NCBI RefSeq assembly: GCF_014596085.1
Contig: NZ_JACCJY010000001.1
Coordinates: forward strand, 1 to 64,000
Reading direction: 5' to 3'
Source: Azospirillum tabaci
GTDB taxonomy: Bacteria; Pseudomonadota; Alphaproteobacteria; Azospirillales; Azospirillaceae
Length of the DNA stretch: 64,000 nucleotides
The translations under genes and the position numbers were made by a program. Positions 50,816-59,234 of the stretch are shown here, piece after piece. Position 1 is the first letter of the stretch. Each line of letters opens with the position of its first letter. Under the pieces are notes generated by a model. It did not search any database and was not told where the DNA came from. It saw only the letters and a list, made by a program, of their open reading frames with translations.

Positions 50816-52017
50816 GACGAAGCGCTCCGCTCCTCCAGCAGCCGGACCATGTCGCCGGGCAGGACCGAGTCGATGGGGTCGACGCCCCAGTTGGCGTGGG
50901 CGGGCAGCAGGGCGGGGTAGTCGGCCAGGAACCGCTCCCACAGCCGGCGGTCGCGCGCCGCCGCGCGTGCGGCGGCCTGCCCGGCGGGGGTCAGGGCTCC
51001 GTTGCGGGTGTGGCCGCGCAGGCGCAACCAGAGCGCCAGGGGGCCTTCCACCGGCCGACCGTCCAGAAGGTCGGTCAGGGCCCGCCGCTCCGCGAAGCTC
51101 AGGCGCAGCCGCCCCTGGCGGAGCGCGGCGGCGACCAGCCCGCGCGCCGGCGCGAACAGGAAGCTGAGCAGGAAGAATCCCCCGGCGACGAGCACGATCA
51201 CCGCCCCGGCCGGCAGCTTGGGCAGCAGGGCCGACAGGGTGGCGCCGAGCCAGCCGGACAGCGCGCCGATCACCGCCGCGGCGACGGTCAGAGCGGGCAG
51301 CCGGTCGGTCCAGAAGCGTGCCGCGGCGGGCGGGATGATGAGAAGCGCCACCACCAGGATCAGCCCCACCGTCTGGAGCCCGATCACCGTCACGAAGGTC
51401 GCCAGCCCCATCAGCACGAGGTCGAGCGCCCCGACCGGCCAGCCCTGCACGGCGGCGAAGCCGGGATCGAAGGCCAGCACCCGCAATTCCTTGAACAACA
51501 GGGCGACGGCCAGCGCCGCCCCGGCGGCCAGCAGGCCGATGGCGATGGCCTCGCCCTGCGCCATGGCGGCGGTCTGGCCCAGGATGAAGGTCTTCAGCCC
51601 GGCCTGTCCGCCCAACTCCAGGTTCTGGATGACGCTGAGCAGCACGACGCCCAGCCCGAAGAAGACCGACAGCACCGCGCCGATCGCCGAATCCTCGGTC
51701 AGCCGGGTGAAGCGGGACAGCGCCTGGACGGTCAGCAGACCGACCACCCCGCTGGCCACCGCCCCGGCCAGCAGCAGGGGCAGCGAGCGTTCCGGCAGGC
51801 CAAGCGCCGCCCCGACCAGGAAGGCGACGGCGATTCCGGGCAGGGTGGCGTGGCTCAGCGCGTCGCTGACCAGGGCGCGGCGGCGCAGCAGCAGGAAGGT
51901 GCCGACCGTTCCGCCGGCCAGCCCCAGCGCGGCGGTTCCGGCGACCACCACGGCGCTGTTGAAGCCGGACTGGAAGGTCAGGATGCGCAGGGCCTCCTCA
52001 ATTGTGGTGGCGATCAT
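50812..52017 (-). CDS. Metal ABC transporter permease with C-terminal DtxR-like domain (TroC-like)
   Basis: 401 aa. Residues about 1-290 are the ABC-3 permease (FLLLRRRALVSDALSHATLPG near residue 41 and VGLILVVALLIIPPAAARFW near residue 222). The last 110 residues (RLSFAERRALTDLLDG ... LTPAGQAAARAAARDRRLWERFLADYPALLPAHANWGV, quoted in part) resemble the winged-helix end and metal-binding dimerisation domain of DtxR/MntR repressors. Similar fusions are known among TroC/MntC-type permeases. The domain could sense cytoplasmic metal and gate the transporter; that is inference. Confidence 0.85.
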   Translation of the reverse strand: MIATTIEEALRILTFQSGFNSAVVVAGTAALGLAGGTVGTFLLLRRRALVSDALSHATLPGIAVAFLVGAALGLPERSLPLLLAGAVASGVVGLLTVQALSRFTRLTEDSAIGAVLSVFFGLGVVLLSVIQNLELGGQAGLKTFILGQTAAMAQGEAIAIGLLAAGAALAVALLFKELRVLAFDPGFAAVQGWPVGALDLVLMGLATFVTVIGLQTVGLILVVALLIIPPAAARFWTDRLPALTVAAAVIGALSGWLGATLSALLPKLPAGAVIVLVAGGFFLLSFLFAPARGLVAAALRQGRLRLSFAERRALTDLLDGRPVEGPLALWLRLRGHTRNGALTPAGQAAARAAARDRRLWERFLADYPALLPAHANWGVDPIDSVLPGDMVRLLEERSASS

Positions 52018-52817
52018 GACGCCTCCGCCGCCGCGGGGGCGGGCATCGGCCGTCCGCCGTAGGTGCGGGACAGCAGGTCGGGGGTCATCACCCGGCCGAC
52101 CGGCCCCTGGGCGACCACGCGGGTGTTGAGCAGCAGCGCGTGGTCGAAATAGTCGCTGACCGTCTGGAGGTCGTGGTGGACGCAGATCACCGTCCGCCCG
52201 GCGGCGTCAAGGTCGCGCAGCACCTGGAGCACCGCGCGCTCCGTCGCGGCGTCCACCCCGGCGAAGGGCTCGTCCATGAAATAGAGCTGCGCCTCCTGGG
52301 CCAGCGCGCGGGCCAGGAAGACGCGCTGCTGCTGGCCGCCGGACAGTTGCCCGATCTGGCGCTTGGCGAAGTCGGCCATGCCCACCCGCTCCAGCGCGTG
52401 CAGGGCCGCCTCCTTGTGGGCGCGGGTGACCGGGCGGAACCAGCCGATCTTCCCGTAGCGGCCCATCGCCACCACGTCGAGCGCCGAGACGGGGAAGTCC
52501 CAGTCCACGCTTTCCCGCTGCGGCACATAGCCGATCAGGCGGCGCTGCCTGGCGATCGGGCGCCCGAACACCTCGACCGTGCCCGACACGATCGGGACCA
52601 GCCCGAGGCACGCCTTGATCAGGGTCGATTTGCCGGCCCCGTTCGGTCCGACCACGGCGATCAGCCCGCCCGAGGGCGCGGCGTAGTCGACGTTCCACAG
52701 CACCGGCCGGCGGTGGTAGGCGACGGTCAGGCCGCGGATCTCCAGGGGCGGCGGCCCGATGGGCGAGGCCTCTTCGGGGGCGGTGCGGCTGCCGGGGGTG
52801 CGCCAGAGATACTGCAT
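52014..52817 (-). CDS. Metal ABC transporter ATP-binding protein
   Basis: 267 aa ATPase. Walker A GPNGAGKSTLIKACLG near residue 57, the Q-loop GYVPQRESVDWDFP typical of the TroB/MntA/ZnuC class, the signature [18 protein letters not shown] and Walker B LYFMDEPFAGVD are intact. It overlaps the downstream permease gene by 4 bases and starts 22 bases after the binding-protein gene, so the four genes form one operon. Confidence 0.94.
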   Translation of the reverse strand: MQYLWRTPGSRTAPEEASPIGPPPLEIRGLTVAYHRRPVLWNVDYAAPSGGLIAVVGPNGAGKSTLIKACLGLVPIVSGTVEVFGRPIARQRRLIGYVPQRESVDWDFPVSALDVVAMGRYGKIGWFRPVTRAHKEAALHALERVGMADFAKRQIGQLSGGQQQRVFLARALAQEAQLYFMDEPFAGVDAATERAVLQVLRDLDAAGRTVICVHHDLQTVSDYFDHALLLNTRVVAQGPVGRVMTPDLLSRTYGGRPMPAPAAAEAS

Positions 52818-52839
52818 GGTCCGTTCCTCCTCCGCCGCG

Positions 52840-53799
52840 TCAGCGCTGCGCCAGGGCGAGCTTGCCCTGGAAGCCGTCGGCCGGCGCCTCGCCGCCCAGC
52901 GCGCGGGCGATGGTCGTCACATTGTGGTCGATCATGCCGATGTAGGTGCCTTCGTAGCTGCCCGGCGCGCCCATGGCGTCGGAGTACAGGGCGCCGCCCA
53001 GGGTCACCCGATGCCCGCGCGCTTCCGCCCCTTCGACCAGGGCGCGGACGTTGCGGTCGGACACGCTGGTTTCCGGGAAGACCGCCGGCACGCCGCGGTC
53101 GGCCAGCAGCGCGGCCAGTTCCTCGATGATTCGAAGACCGGCTTCCGATTCCGTGCTGATCCCCTGGATGCCGCGCACCTCGATCCCGTAGGCGCGGCCC
53201 AGATAGTTGAAGGCGTCGTGGGCGGTCACCAGCACGCGGGCCTTTTCCGGGATGGAGGACAGGATGCGCCGGGCGTACGCGTCGAGCCGCGCCAGTTCCG
53301 CCCCGTACGCGTCGGCGTTGCGGGCGTACGCCTCCGCCCCCGCGGGGTCGAGCCTCGCCAGCCCGTCGCGGATGGCCGGCAGGGTGCTGGCCCAGATCCC
53401 CACATCCATCCAGATGTGCGGGTCGTGGGCGCCCTCGAACTCCGGCGGGCTGAGCAGCCGCTCCTTCGGCGCGGCGTCGCCCAGCGCCACCACCGGCTTG
53501 CCGGACTCGCGCAGCCGGTCGAAGGCGGCGATCATCTTGCCTTCCAGATGCAGGCCGCTGATGAACACCGCGTCGGCCCGCAGCAGCTTCACCGTGTCGG
53601 AGCGGGTGGGCTTGAACAGGTGCGGATCGACGCCTTCGCCCATCAGCGCCTCCACCTCCGCCCGGTCGCCGGCCACCGCCCGCACGAGGTCGGCGACCAT
53701 GCCCGTGGTGGCGACGATATGGGGCCGTCCACCCTCGGCCCGTGCCGCTCCCGGCAGGAGGAGAGCGGCGGCCAAGCCGATCGCGGCGATAAACTTCAT
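52840..53799 (-). CDS. Metal ABC transporter substrate-binding protein (manganese/iron type)
   Basis: 319 aa, cluster A-I binding protein (TroA/SitA/MntC class). ATG 53799 gives a signal peptide ending near AARA (about residue 21). The metal ligands appear as His in GVDPHLFKPT, His in AHDPHIWMD, Glu in VFPETSVSD and Asp in LYSDAMG. The absence of a His-rich loop and the final Glu/Asp pair favour manganese or iron over zinc. A longer N-terminus (MNMNICSNTFTTKSL) is possible but would cover the palindrome at 53824. Confidence 0.92.
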   Translation of the reverse strand: MKFIAAIGLAAALLLPGAARAEGGRPHIVATTGMVADLVRAVAGDRAEVEALMGEGVDPHLFKPTRSDTVKLLRADAVFISGLHLEGKMIAAFDRLRESGKPVVALGDAAPKERLLSPPEFEGAHDPHIWMDVGIWASTLPAIRDGLARLDPAGAEAYARNADAYGAELARLDAYARRILSSIPEKARVLVTAHDAFNYLGRAYGIEVRGIQGISTESEAGLRIIEELAALLADRGVPAVFPETSVSDRNVRALVEGAEARGHRVTLGGALYSDAMGAPGSYEGTYIGMIDHNVTTIARALGGEAPADGFQGKLALAQR

Positions 53800-53823
53800 C
53801 AGGCTCTTCGTCGTGAAGGTATT

Positions 53824-53837
53824 TGAACATATGTTCA
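53824..53837. promoter_or_regulatory. Perfect palindrome upstream of the metal ABC operon
   Basis: TGAACATATGTTCA is a perfect 14-base palindrome 25 bases ahead of the binding-protein start on the minus strand, in AT-rich sequence likely to be the promoter region. It is a candidate operator for a metalloregulator (Fur/Mur, MntR or DtxR type). Confidence 0.65.
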
Positions 53838-54006
53838 TATTCATTGGTCCCGACAAAGATCGGCAAGGATAGGGCAGGCGAACCAAGTAAACGGGGCGGA
53901 ATGCATTTGCGTTCCATGAATATATGAAGCGCTTCTCCGGCCTTGCAAGGCGGCTCGTGATGATCCGTGTCTTACCGAACGGGATGGAGTGCGCTACAGT
54001 GGCGGG

Positions 54007-54735
54007 ATGATCGTGCTCTTTACGGATTTCGGGTTGTCCGGCCCCTACACCGGGCAGATGAAGGCGGTGCTGGCGCGGATGGCGCCGGGCCTGCCGGTCA
54101 TCGACCTGTTCGCCGACGCCCCCGCCTTCGACCCGCAGCTGTCGGCCTATCTGCTGGCCGCCTACGCTCCGGAATTCCCGGCGGACAGCGTCTTCCTCTG
54201 CGTGGTGGACCCCGGCGTCGGGACCGACCGCCGCCCGCTGGTGGTTGAGGCCGACGGGCGCCGCTTCGTCGGGCCGGACAACGGCCTGTTCGAGCTGGTG
54301 CGGCGGCGGGCCGGGTCGGTGCGGGCCTGGACCATCGGCTGGCGGCCCGAGCGGCTGTCGGCCAGCTTCCACGGGCGGGACCTGTTCGCTCCGGTGGCGG
54401 CCAGCCTCGCCATGGGGAACCCGGTCGCCCTGGAGCCCGTCGCCCCGGCCAGCCTCGCGCGGCCCGATTGGCCGGACGATCTGGCGCGGATCGTCTATGT
54501 GGACGTCTACGGCAACGCCATGACCGGCCTGCGCGCCGACCGGCTGCCGGAGAACGCCGTGCTGCGGGCGGCCGGGCGCACGGTGCGCCGGGGCCGGACC
54601 TTCGCCGACGTTCCGGTGGGGGAGGCGCTGTGGTACGCGAACTCCAGCGGCCTGGCGGAGATCGCCGTCAACCAGGGCCGCGCCGACCGTGATGCTGGGC
54701 TTGTGGCGGGGATGCCGGTGGAGGTCGTCCTATAG
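54007..54735 (+). CDS. SAM hydrolase / adenosyl-hydroxide transferase (DUF62)
   Basis: 242 aa member of the fluorinase/chlorinase-like family that hydrolyses S-adenosylmethionine to adenosine and methionine. The N-terminal LFTDFGLSGPYTGQMKAV, the VVDPGVGTDRRPL and the FVGPDNGLF motifs and the SFHGRDLFAPVAA region carry the Asp-Arg-His triad of the hydrolase members. The C-terminal domain has VYVDVYGNAMTGL. ATG 54007 gives the common MIVLFTDFG start. It diverges from the metal transporter operon. Confidence 0.9.
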   Translation: MIVLFTDFGLSGPYTGQMKAVLARMAPGLPVIDLFADAPAFDPQLSAYLLAAYAPEFPADSVFLCVVDPGVGTDRRPLVVEADGRRFVGPDNGLFELVRRRAGSVRAWTIGWRPERLSASFHGRDLFAPVAASLAMGNPVALEPVAPASLARPDWPDDLARIVYVDVYGNAMTGLRADRLPENAVLRAAGRTVRRGRTFADVPVGEALWYANSSGLAEIAVNQGRADRDAGLVAGMPVEVVL

Positions 54736-55116
54736 CCCGTCCAGGCAGTGGTCGAGCAGCGTCAGGTCCACCGGGCGGGCCAGCACGGTGACCGGGCTGT
54801 TGCCCGGCTGGGCGTCCGGCGCGCTGGCGGTCAGGATGATCCGGGTGTGCGGGTAGAGCATGCAAGCCAGCGCCGCGGCCCGGTCCCCCTCGTCCTCCAG
54901 CCGGCGGCGGCGCAGCAGGGCGACGGCGGGACCCTCCGCCCCGATGAGGCTCAGCGCCTCGAAGCCGCCGGACACCGTGGACACGGTGAAGCCGCGAACG
55001 GCCAGATGACGGGCCAGTTCGTCCCGCTGGCCGGGATCGTCGTCCGCCACGACGGCGTGGCGCCCTCCCTGGCCGGGCGGGCGGATGTCGGCGTCGATGG
55101 AAAAGCCGGTCGTCAT
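54730..55116 (-). CDS. Degenerate response-regulator receiver domain protein
   Basis: 128 aa from ATG 55116 (GTG 55164 is an alternative). The first strand and acidic pocket are receiver-like (AVVADDDPGQRDELARHL, Asp25-27), but the phosphoacceptor position is Arg69 (LLRRRRLEDEG) and the usual Lys-Pro near the end is Arg-Pro (VLARPVDLTLL). The protein is thus a pseudo-receiver that probably cannot be phosphorylated in the normal way. It is 93 bases downstream of the HAD phosphatase gene on the same strand. Function unknown. Confidence 0.72.
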   Translation of the reverse strand: MTTGFSIDADIRPPGQGGRHAVVADDDPGQRDELARHLAVRGFTVSTVSGGFEALSLIGAEGPAVALLRRRRLEDEGDRAAALACMLYPHTRIILTASAPDAQPGNSPVTVLARPVDLTLLDHCLDGL

Positions 55117-55209
55117 GGAGGTGTCACCACGGGCTTCCCTGAACCTCGGGGGTTTGTGAGCCACGCGGATTCCGGTTGCAAATCCCCGCGGGCGGCACGC
55201 GCCGTCCGG

Positions 55210-55908
55210 TCAACGGATCTTGACGACGGTGGGGCGGTCGACGATCGACAGCATCGGCAGGTCGCTGGGCCGGTTGCCGTAGCCCCAGGTCTCGCCGAAG
55301 GGGCCGTTGGCGGCGATCCAACCGCGCACCCGCTCCAGCTTGTCCAGCCGGACGCAGTTGCCGGTGCAAAGCCGCCCGGTCAGGGTGTTGTCCTCCACCT
55401 CCATCCCGGTGGCGAGCAGGTCGTCGACCCCCAGCCCGCGCAGCAGCGCCGGCATGTAGACGTCGAGCGCTCCGGTGGCGACGACCACGCGGCGCCCCTC
55501 GCGCCGGTGCATCTTCAGGGTTTCGACCAGCGGGGCGTGCCAGCGGATGCGGTGGACCAGCCGTTCCGCCGCGGCCAGCGCGTCGGCCACCGGAACGCCG
55601 CGCAGCGTCCGGCGCAGCAGGATGGTCTTGACCGAACCCGGAAAATCCACTCCCGGTCCGCGCCCGCGCGCGTGGCGGTGCAGGCCCGAGCGCAAGGCGT
55701 CCAGAAAGGCCAGCCGGGCGCGGTTGCGCCCGATGACCTCGCCGATGAACATCAGCAGGCTGTCGCCGTGGATCAGCGTCCCGTCGAAGTCGAAGAAGGC
55801 CACCCCCGGCGCGATGGAGGCCAGAGGACCGATGCCATTCGTGGTGGGGCCCCCGGTGGAGGGACCGGAGGCGATGGCGTCGAAAACGGGAGTGGCGCTG
55901 GTCTGCAT
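55210..55908 (-). CDS. HAD-superfamily phosphatase (HAD-IB, SerB-like)
   Basis: 232 aa. HAD motif I FFDFDGTLIHGDS (about residues 38-50), motif II VVVATGALDVYM (about 139-150), and motif III GYGNRPSDLPML (about 210-221) are complete, with a helical cap typical of the HAD-IB subfamily that includes phosphoserine phosphatase and various phospholipid-type phosphatases. The substrate cannot be told. The first 30 residues are low-complexity and may not all be translated. The gene precedes the pseudo-receiver on the minus strand. Confidence 0.87.
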   Translation of the reverse strand: MQTSATPVFDAIASGPSTGGPTTNGIGPLASIAPGVAFFDFDGTLIHGDSLLMFIGEVIGRNRARLAFLDALRSGLHRHARGRGPGVDFPGSVKTILLRRTLRGVPVADALAAAERLVHRIRWHAPLVETLKMHRREGRRVVVATGALDVYMPALLRGLGVDDLLATGMEVEDNTLTGRLCTGNCVRLDKLERVRGWIAANGPFGETWGYGNRPSDLPMLSIVDRPTVVKIR

Positions 55909-55977
55909 GCGCCCTTATCCGGCGGAACGCGCTGCGTCACAAGTCAAATGCGTTGCGGAGGATCGTCCGCGGCATCT

Positions 55978-56220
55978 TTAGTGCAGCGACGGGCTGGGGG
56001 AATCGTCCGCGTCCTCCGCCTCGATCAGCAGCTCGCCCGCGGCGATGTCTCCGGCGCATTCCTCCAGCCCGGCCTTGACGGCGATGAGGAGGTTGATGAT
56101 CTCGCCGTTGTCCTGCTCCAGGATGCGCAGGCGCTCCTCCAGCTTGTCCAGACGGCGGGTGACGCTGTCGGTCAGCCGGTCGAGGCGGGCGAGAACCGGG
56201 TCGTTGTTCGTATCGTCCAT
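55978..56220 (-). CDS. Small coiled-coil acidic protein, unknown function
   Basis: 80 aa. A heptad-like segment (VLARLDRLTDSVTRRLDKLEERLRILEQDNGEIINLL, quoted in two parts: VLARLDRLTDSVTRRLDKL and EERLRILEQDNGEIINLL) covers about residues 9-45 and predicts a dimeric coiled-coil; the C-terminus is acidic. No other motif. It lies 69 bases upstream of the HAD gene on the same strand. Confidence 0.65.
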   Translation of the reverse strand: MDDTNNDPVLARLDRLTDSVTRRLDKLEERLRILEQDNGEIINLLIAVKAGLEECAGDIAAGELLIEAEDADDSPSPSLH

Positions 56221-56336
56221 GGCGGCGGTTGGTCCGTCGATGATTCGTGTGCGTTCCTGAAGCTAGGACCACGCAACGCCTCTGGACAGACCCGCGCCCG
56301 GCGCAACCCGCAATTGATGGGATTATCGTCCGGATG

Positions 56337-56372
56337 GTGCCCGACGAGTCCAAAGGACTCAGGGACGGGCAC
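56337..56372. terminator. Inverted repeat downstream of the Fur-family gene
   Basis: GTGCCCG (56337-56343) pairs with CGGGCAC (56366-56372), enclosing GAGTCC-aaa-GGACTC. It lies 10 bases after the Fur-family stop on the minus strand. No T-run; possible factor-dependent terminator. Confidence 0.5.
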
Positions 56373-56381
56373 GCCCGAGCG

Positions 56382-56816
56382 TTATTCCCCCTCCGACGTG
56401 GTGGTGCGGCGGCGCAGTGGAACACCATACAATTCGAGCCTATGGCCGAGCAGTTCATAGCCAAGTTCGCGGGCTATGACTTCCTTCAGCCGTTCGAGAT
56501 CTTCATTTTGGAACTCCACCACCTTTCCGGATTCGAGATCGATCAGGTGATGATGGTGCTCCGACCCGGCTTCCTCATAGCGGGCGCGGCCGTCGCCGAA
56601 GTCCAGCCGGTCGATGACGTTCGCATCCTCGAACAGGCGCATCGTCCGGTAGACGGTGGCGATGGAGATGCGCGGGTCGATGGAGGAGGCCCGGCGGTGC
56701 ACCTCTTCCACGTCGGGGTGGTCGGCGGCCTCCGACAGCACGCGCGAGATCACGCGGCGCTGGTCGGTCATCTTCAGCCCTTTCTCGATGCAGAGCTGTT
56801 CGAGGCGCGAAGGCAT
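56382..56816 (-). CDS. Fur-family metal-responsive regulator (Fur/Mur-like)
   Basis: 144 aa. The winged helix (QRRVISRVLSEAADHPDVEEVHRRAS, ISIATVYRTMRLFEDANVIDRLDFGDG, in parts) and the metal-site segment YEEAGSEHHHHLIDLESGKVVEF are typical Fur. It lacks the C-terminal CxxC zinc pairs of PerR or Zur, as in alphaproteobacterial Fur proteins that respond to manganese (Mur) or iron. The metal cannot be decided by eye. A manganese/iron-type transporter is 2.6 kb away, which suits a Mur role but is not proof. Confidence 0.92.
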   Translation of the reverse strand: MPSRLEQLCIEKGLKMTDQRRVISRVLSEAADHPDVEEVHRRASSIDPRISIATVYRTMRLFEDANVIDRLDFGDGRARYEEAGSEHHHHLIDLESGKVVEFQNEDLERLKEVIARELGYELLGHRLELYGVPLRRRTTTSEGE

Positions 56817-56955
56817 GGAAGTCCCCTTGTTGTCGTCTCATTGGCGCGCGTGACCCGGCCCGTATGGCCCCGGCCGCGCGTTGGCCGCCGTCCCTCCCCG
56901 GCACGGCCACCCGAAAGCCCGAGCACCATACTGTGATTCGGAACCATTCACAAAC

Positions 56956-56974
56956 GCCGACGTTTGGTGTCGGC
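56956..56974. repeat. Small hairpin ahead of the transglutaminase-like gene
   Basis: GCCGAC (56956-56961) pairs with GTCGGC (56969-56974), 21 bases ahead of ATG 56995. It is likely in the 5' untranslated region; no role is evident. Confidence 0.4.
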
Positions 56975-56994
56975 TTACGGAAAGGGCGCGCGCC

Positions 56995-57936
56995 ATGATG
57001 ACCCTGGACATCCACCACACCACCGTCTACCGCTACGCCAACCCGGTGACCTTCGGCGACCATCGCCTGATGTTCCGGCCCCGCGACAGCCACGATCTGC
57101 GGCTGATCGAAACGGGTCTGGTGATCAGTCCGCCGCCGGCCTCCGTCCGCTGGCTCCATGACGTCTTCGGCAACTCCATCGCGGTGGCGAGCTTCGACCA
57201 GCCGGCGACGGAGCTGCGCTTCGAAAGCCACATCCGGGTCGATCACTACCCCATGGGCGAGTTGGAATTCCCGATCGAGGACTACGCGCGCTCCTATCCC
57301 TTCAGCTATTCCGCGGAGGAGGTGCCGGATCTGGCGCTGACCACCCAGCGGCACTACCCGGATCCCGATCATCTGGTGGACGAGTGGGCCCGGCAGTTCG
57401 TGACGCTGGGCGAGGGCGGGCCGCCCGACACGCAGGAGATGCTGGTGTCGATGACCCGCGCCATCAAGGAGACCTTCACCTATCAGGCCCGCGACCTGGA
57501 GGGTACCCAGAGCCCGGTGGACACCCTGACGTGGAAGAGCGGCTCCTGCCGCGACTTCGCGCTTCTGATGATGGAGGCGGTGCGATCGCTGGGCTTCGCG
57601 GCGCGCTTCGTGTCCGGCTACCTCTACGATCCCGCGCGGGACGGGCAGGAGGGTGCGATGACCGGCGGCGGGGCGACCCACGCCTGGGTCGAGATCTACC
57701 TGCCGGGCTGCGGCTGGGTGGAGTTCGACCCGACCAACGGCATCGTCGGCGGCAAGAACCTGATCCGCGTCGCCGTCGCCCGCGACCCGTCGCAAGCGGT
57801 GCCGCTCGGCGGCTCCTGGACCGGGGCGCCGGCGGATTTCCTCGGCATGACGGTGGATGTGCAGGTCACCGCGACCGGCGGGGCGGGTGCCGGAAACGCC
57901 CCGCAAAACCCGATGCCGGCGGCTGGCACCGCCTGA
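56995..57936 (+). CDS. Transglutaminase-like cysteine peptidase family protein
   Basis: 313 aa cytoplasmic-looking protein with an N-terminal beta domain (Bact_transglu_N type, about 1-85: YRYANPVTFGDHRLMFRPRD) and a transglutaminase-like core. The catalytic triad is visible: Cys185 in SGSCRDFALL, His229 in ATHAWVEIYLPG and Asp245 in EFDPTNG. No signal peptide. Such proteins often stand beside alpha-E and circularly permuted ATP-grasp genes, which are not seen here. It is divergent from the Fur-family gene. Confidence 0.88.
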   Translation: MMTLDIHHTTVYRYANPVTFGDHRLMFRPRDSHDLRLIETGLVISPPPASVRWLHDVFGNSIAVASFDQPATELRFESHIRVDHYPMGELEFPIEDYARSYPFSYSAEEVPDLALTTQRHYPDPDHLVDEWARQFVTLGEGGPPDTQEMLVSMTRAIKETFTYQARDLEGTQSPVDTLTWKSGSCRDFALLMMEAVRSLGFAARFVSGYLYDPARDGQEGAMTGGGATHAWVEIYLPGCGWVEFDPTNGIVGGKNLIRVAVARDPSQAVPLGGSWTGAPADFLGMTVDVQVTATGGAGAGNAPQNPMPAAGTA

Positions 57937-57970
57937 TACGGCAACCAATTGCAAACGAACGTCTGACAGA

Positions 57971-59230
57971 ATGGAGGGTCCGGGGCTGCTTCGGTTCCGG
58001 ACCGACCGTCCCATCCGACAGACGAGGCTGCGTCACCCCGTGCTCGATTCCGATCCGACCAGTCCCGCCCCCAGCGGCACGCCGGAAGCGGAGGCCGCTC
58101 CTCTGGTGGCGGCCCTGCTGGCCGTCTATGAGCCGCCCGCCGGGCCGGATTCGCCCTGCCGCGCTCTGCGGGACCGGCTTGCCGCCCAACCCGGCCTGCC
58201 GGCGCTCGCCGTGACGGCGGAGGACGGGCGCGTTCTGGGACTGGTGGACCGTCTGACACTGGCGGGTCTGGCCGATCCGGAGACTCCGGCGCGGACGGTG
58301 ATGGACACGGCGCCGCTGCTGGTCGATGCCAGCCTTCCACTCTGCGAGGTCGCGCGGCGGATCATGCAGGACAAGCCCGGCGCCTTGGCCTCCGGCTTCG
58401 TCGTGCTGGAGAACGGGCGTTACCTTGGCATCGGTTCGGGGCTGGACCTGCTGGCGCGGACGGACGAGCAGATCATCCAGCGGACCCGCCAACTCGACGA
58501 GGCCCGCCGCGTCGCGGAGCGCGCCGACCGGGCCAAGACCGCCTTCTTCGCCTGCATGAGCCACGAGATCCGCACCCCGCTGAACGCCATGATGGGCTTC
58601 GCGGAACTTCTGGAGAAAGAGGTCCTGGGGCCGATCTCCAACCCGCTCTACCGCGACTACGCCCGCGACATCGCGGAAAGCGGCCGCTACCTGATGGACC
58701 TGATCAACGACCTGCTCGACCTGTCGAAGGCCGAGGCCGGGCGGCTGGAACTGACCGAATCCGCGGTGGATGTGCTGCGCGTCGCCGTGGGCAGCGCCCG
58801 CCTGCTCTCCGACCGCGCCGCGCGGGCCGGGGTCGGCATCGACACGGACCTGCCGCCCGATCTGCCGCCGCTGCGCGCCGACGAGCGCAAAGTGCGGCAG
58901 ATGCTGTTGAACCTCTTGTCCAACGCCGTGAAGTTCACGCCGCCCGACGGGGTGGTCACGCTGTCCGGCCGCGTGGCGGCGGACGGGACGCTGTGCCTGT
59001 CGGTGCACGACACCGGCATCGGCATGACCGCCGACGAGCTGGAAAAGGCGCTGGAGCCCTGGGGCCAGATCGACAGCGCGCTGGGCCGCAACCACATCGG
59101 CACCGGCCTGGGCCTGCCGCTGACCAAGCGGCTGGTGGAACTTCACGGCGGCCGGCTGGACATCGACACCGCCCCCGACCGCGGCACCACCATGACGCTG
59201 GTATTCCCGGCCGAACGGGTGGGCGGGTAG
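57971..59230 (+). CDS. CBS-domain sensor histidine kinase
   Basis: 419 aa soluble kinase. The N-terminal part (about 40-155: LPALAVTAEDGRVLGLVDR, TVMDTAPLLVDASLPL, then ASGFVVLENGRYLGIGSGLDLL) has the layout of a CBS-domain pair. A coiled-coil linker leads to HisKA (FFACMSHEIRTPLNAMMGF, His198) and HATPase (NAVKFTPPDG, DTGIGM, GTGLGLPLTKRL). There is no transmembrane helix or receiver, so it probably senses a nucleotide or second messenger in the cytoplasm. The start is ATG 57971, with GTG 58040 possible. The pseudo-receiver at 54730 is 3 kb away; no cognate regulator is adjacent. Confidence 0.85.
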   Translation: MEGPGLLRFRTDRPIRQTRLRHPVLDSDPTSPAPSGTPEAEAAPLVAALLAVYEPPAGPDSPCRALRDRLAAQPGLPALAVTAEDGRVLGLVDRLTLAGLADPETPARTVMDTAPLLVDASLPLCEVARRIMQDKPGALASGFVVLENGRYLGIGSGLDLLARTDEQIIQRTRQLDEARRVAERADRAKTAFFACMSHEIRTPLNAMMGFAELLEKEVLGPISNPLYRDYARDIAESGRYLMDLINDLLDLSKAEAGRLELTESAVDVLRVAVGSARLLSDRAARAGVGIDTDLPPDLPPLRADERKVRQMLLNLLSNAVKFTPPDGVVTLSGRVAADGTLCLSVHDTGIGMTADELEKALEPWGQIDSALGRNHIGTGLGLPLTKRLVELHGGRLDIDTAPDRGTTMTLVFPAERVGG

Positions 59231-59234
59231 CGTT

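Noticed and set aside
53800..53844. Extended N-terminus for the metal-binding protein (MNMNICSNTFTTKSL)
   Set aside because: It would place the palindrome inside the coding region and precede an already complete signal peptide.
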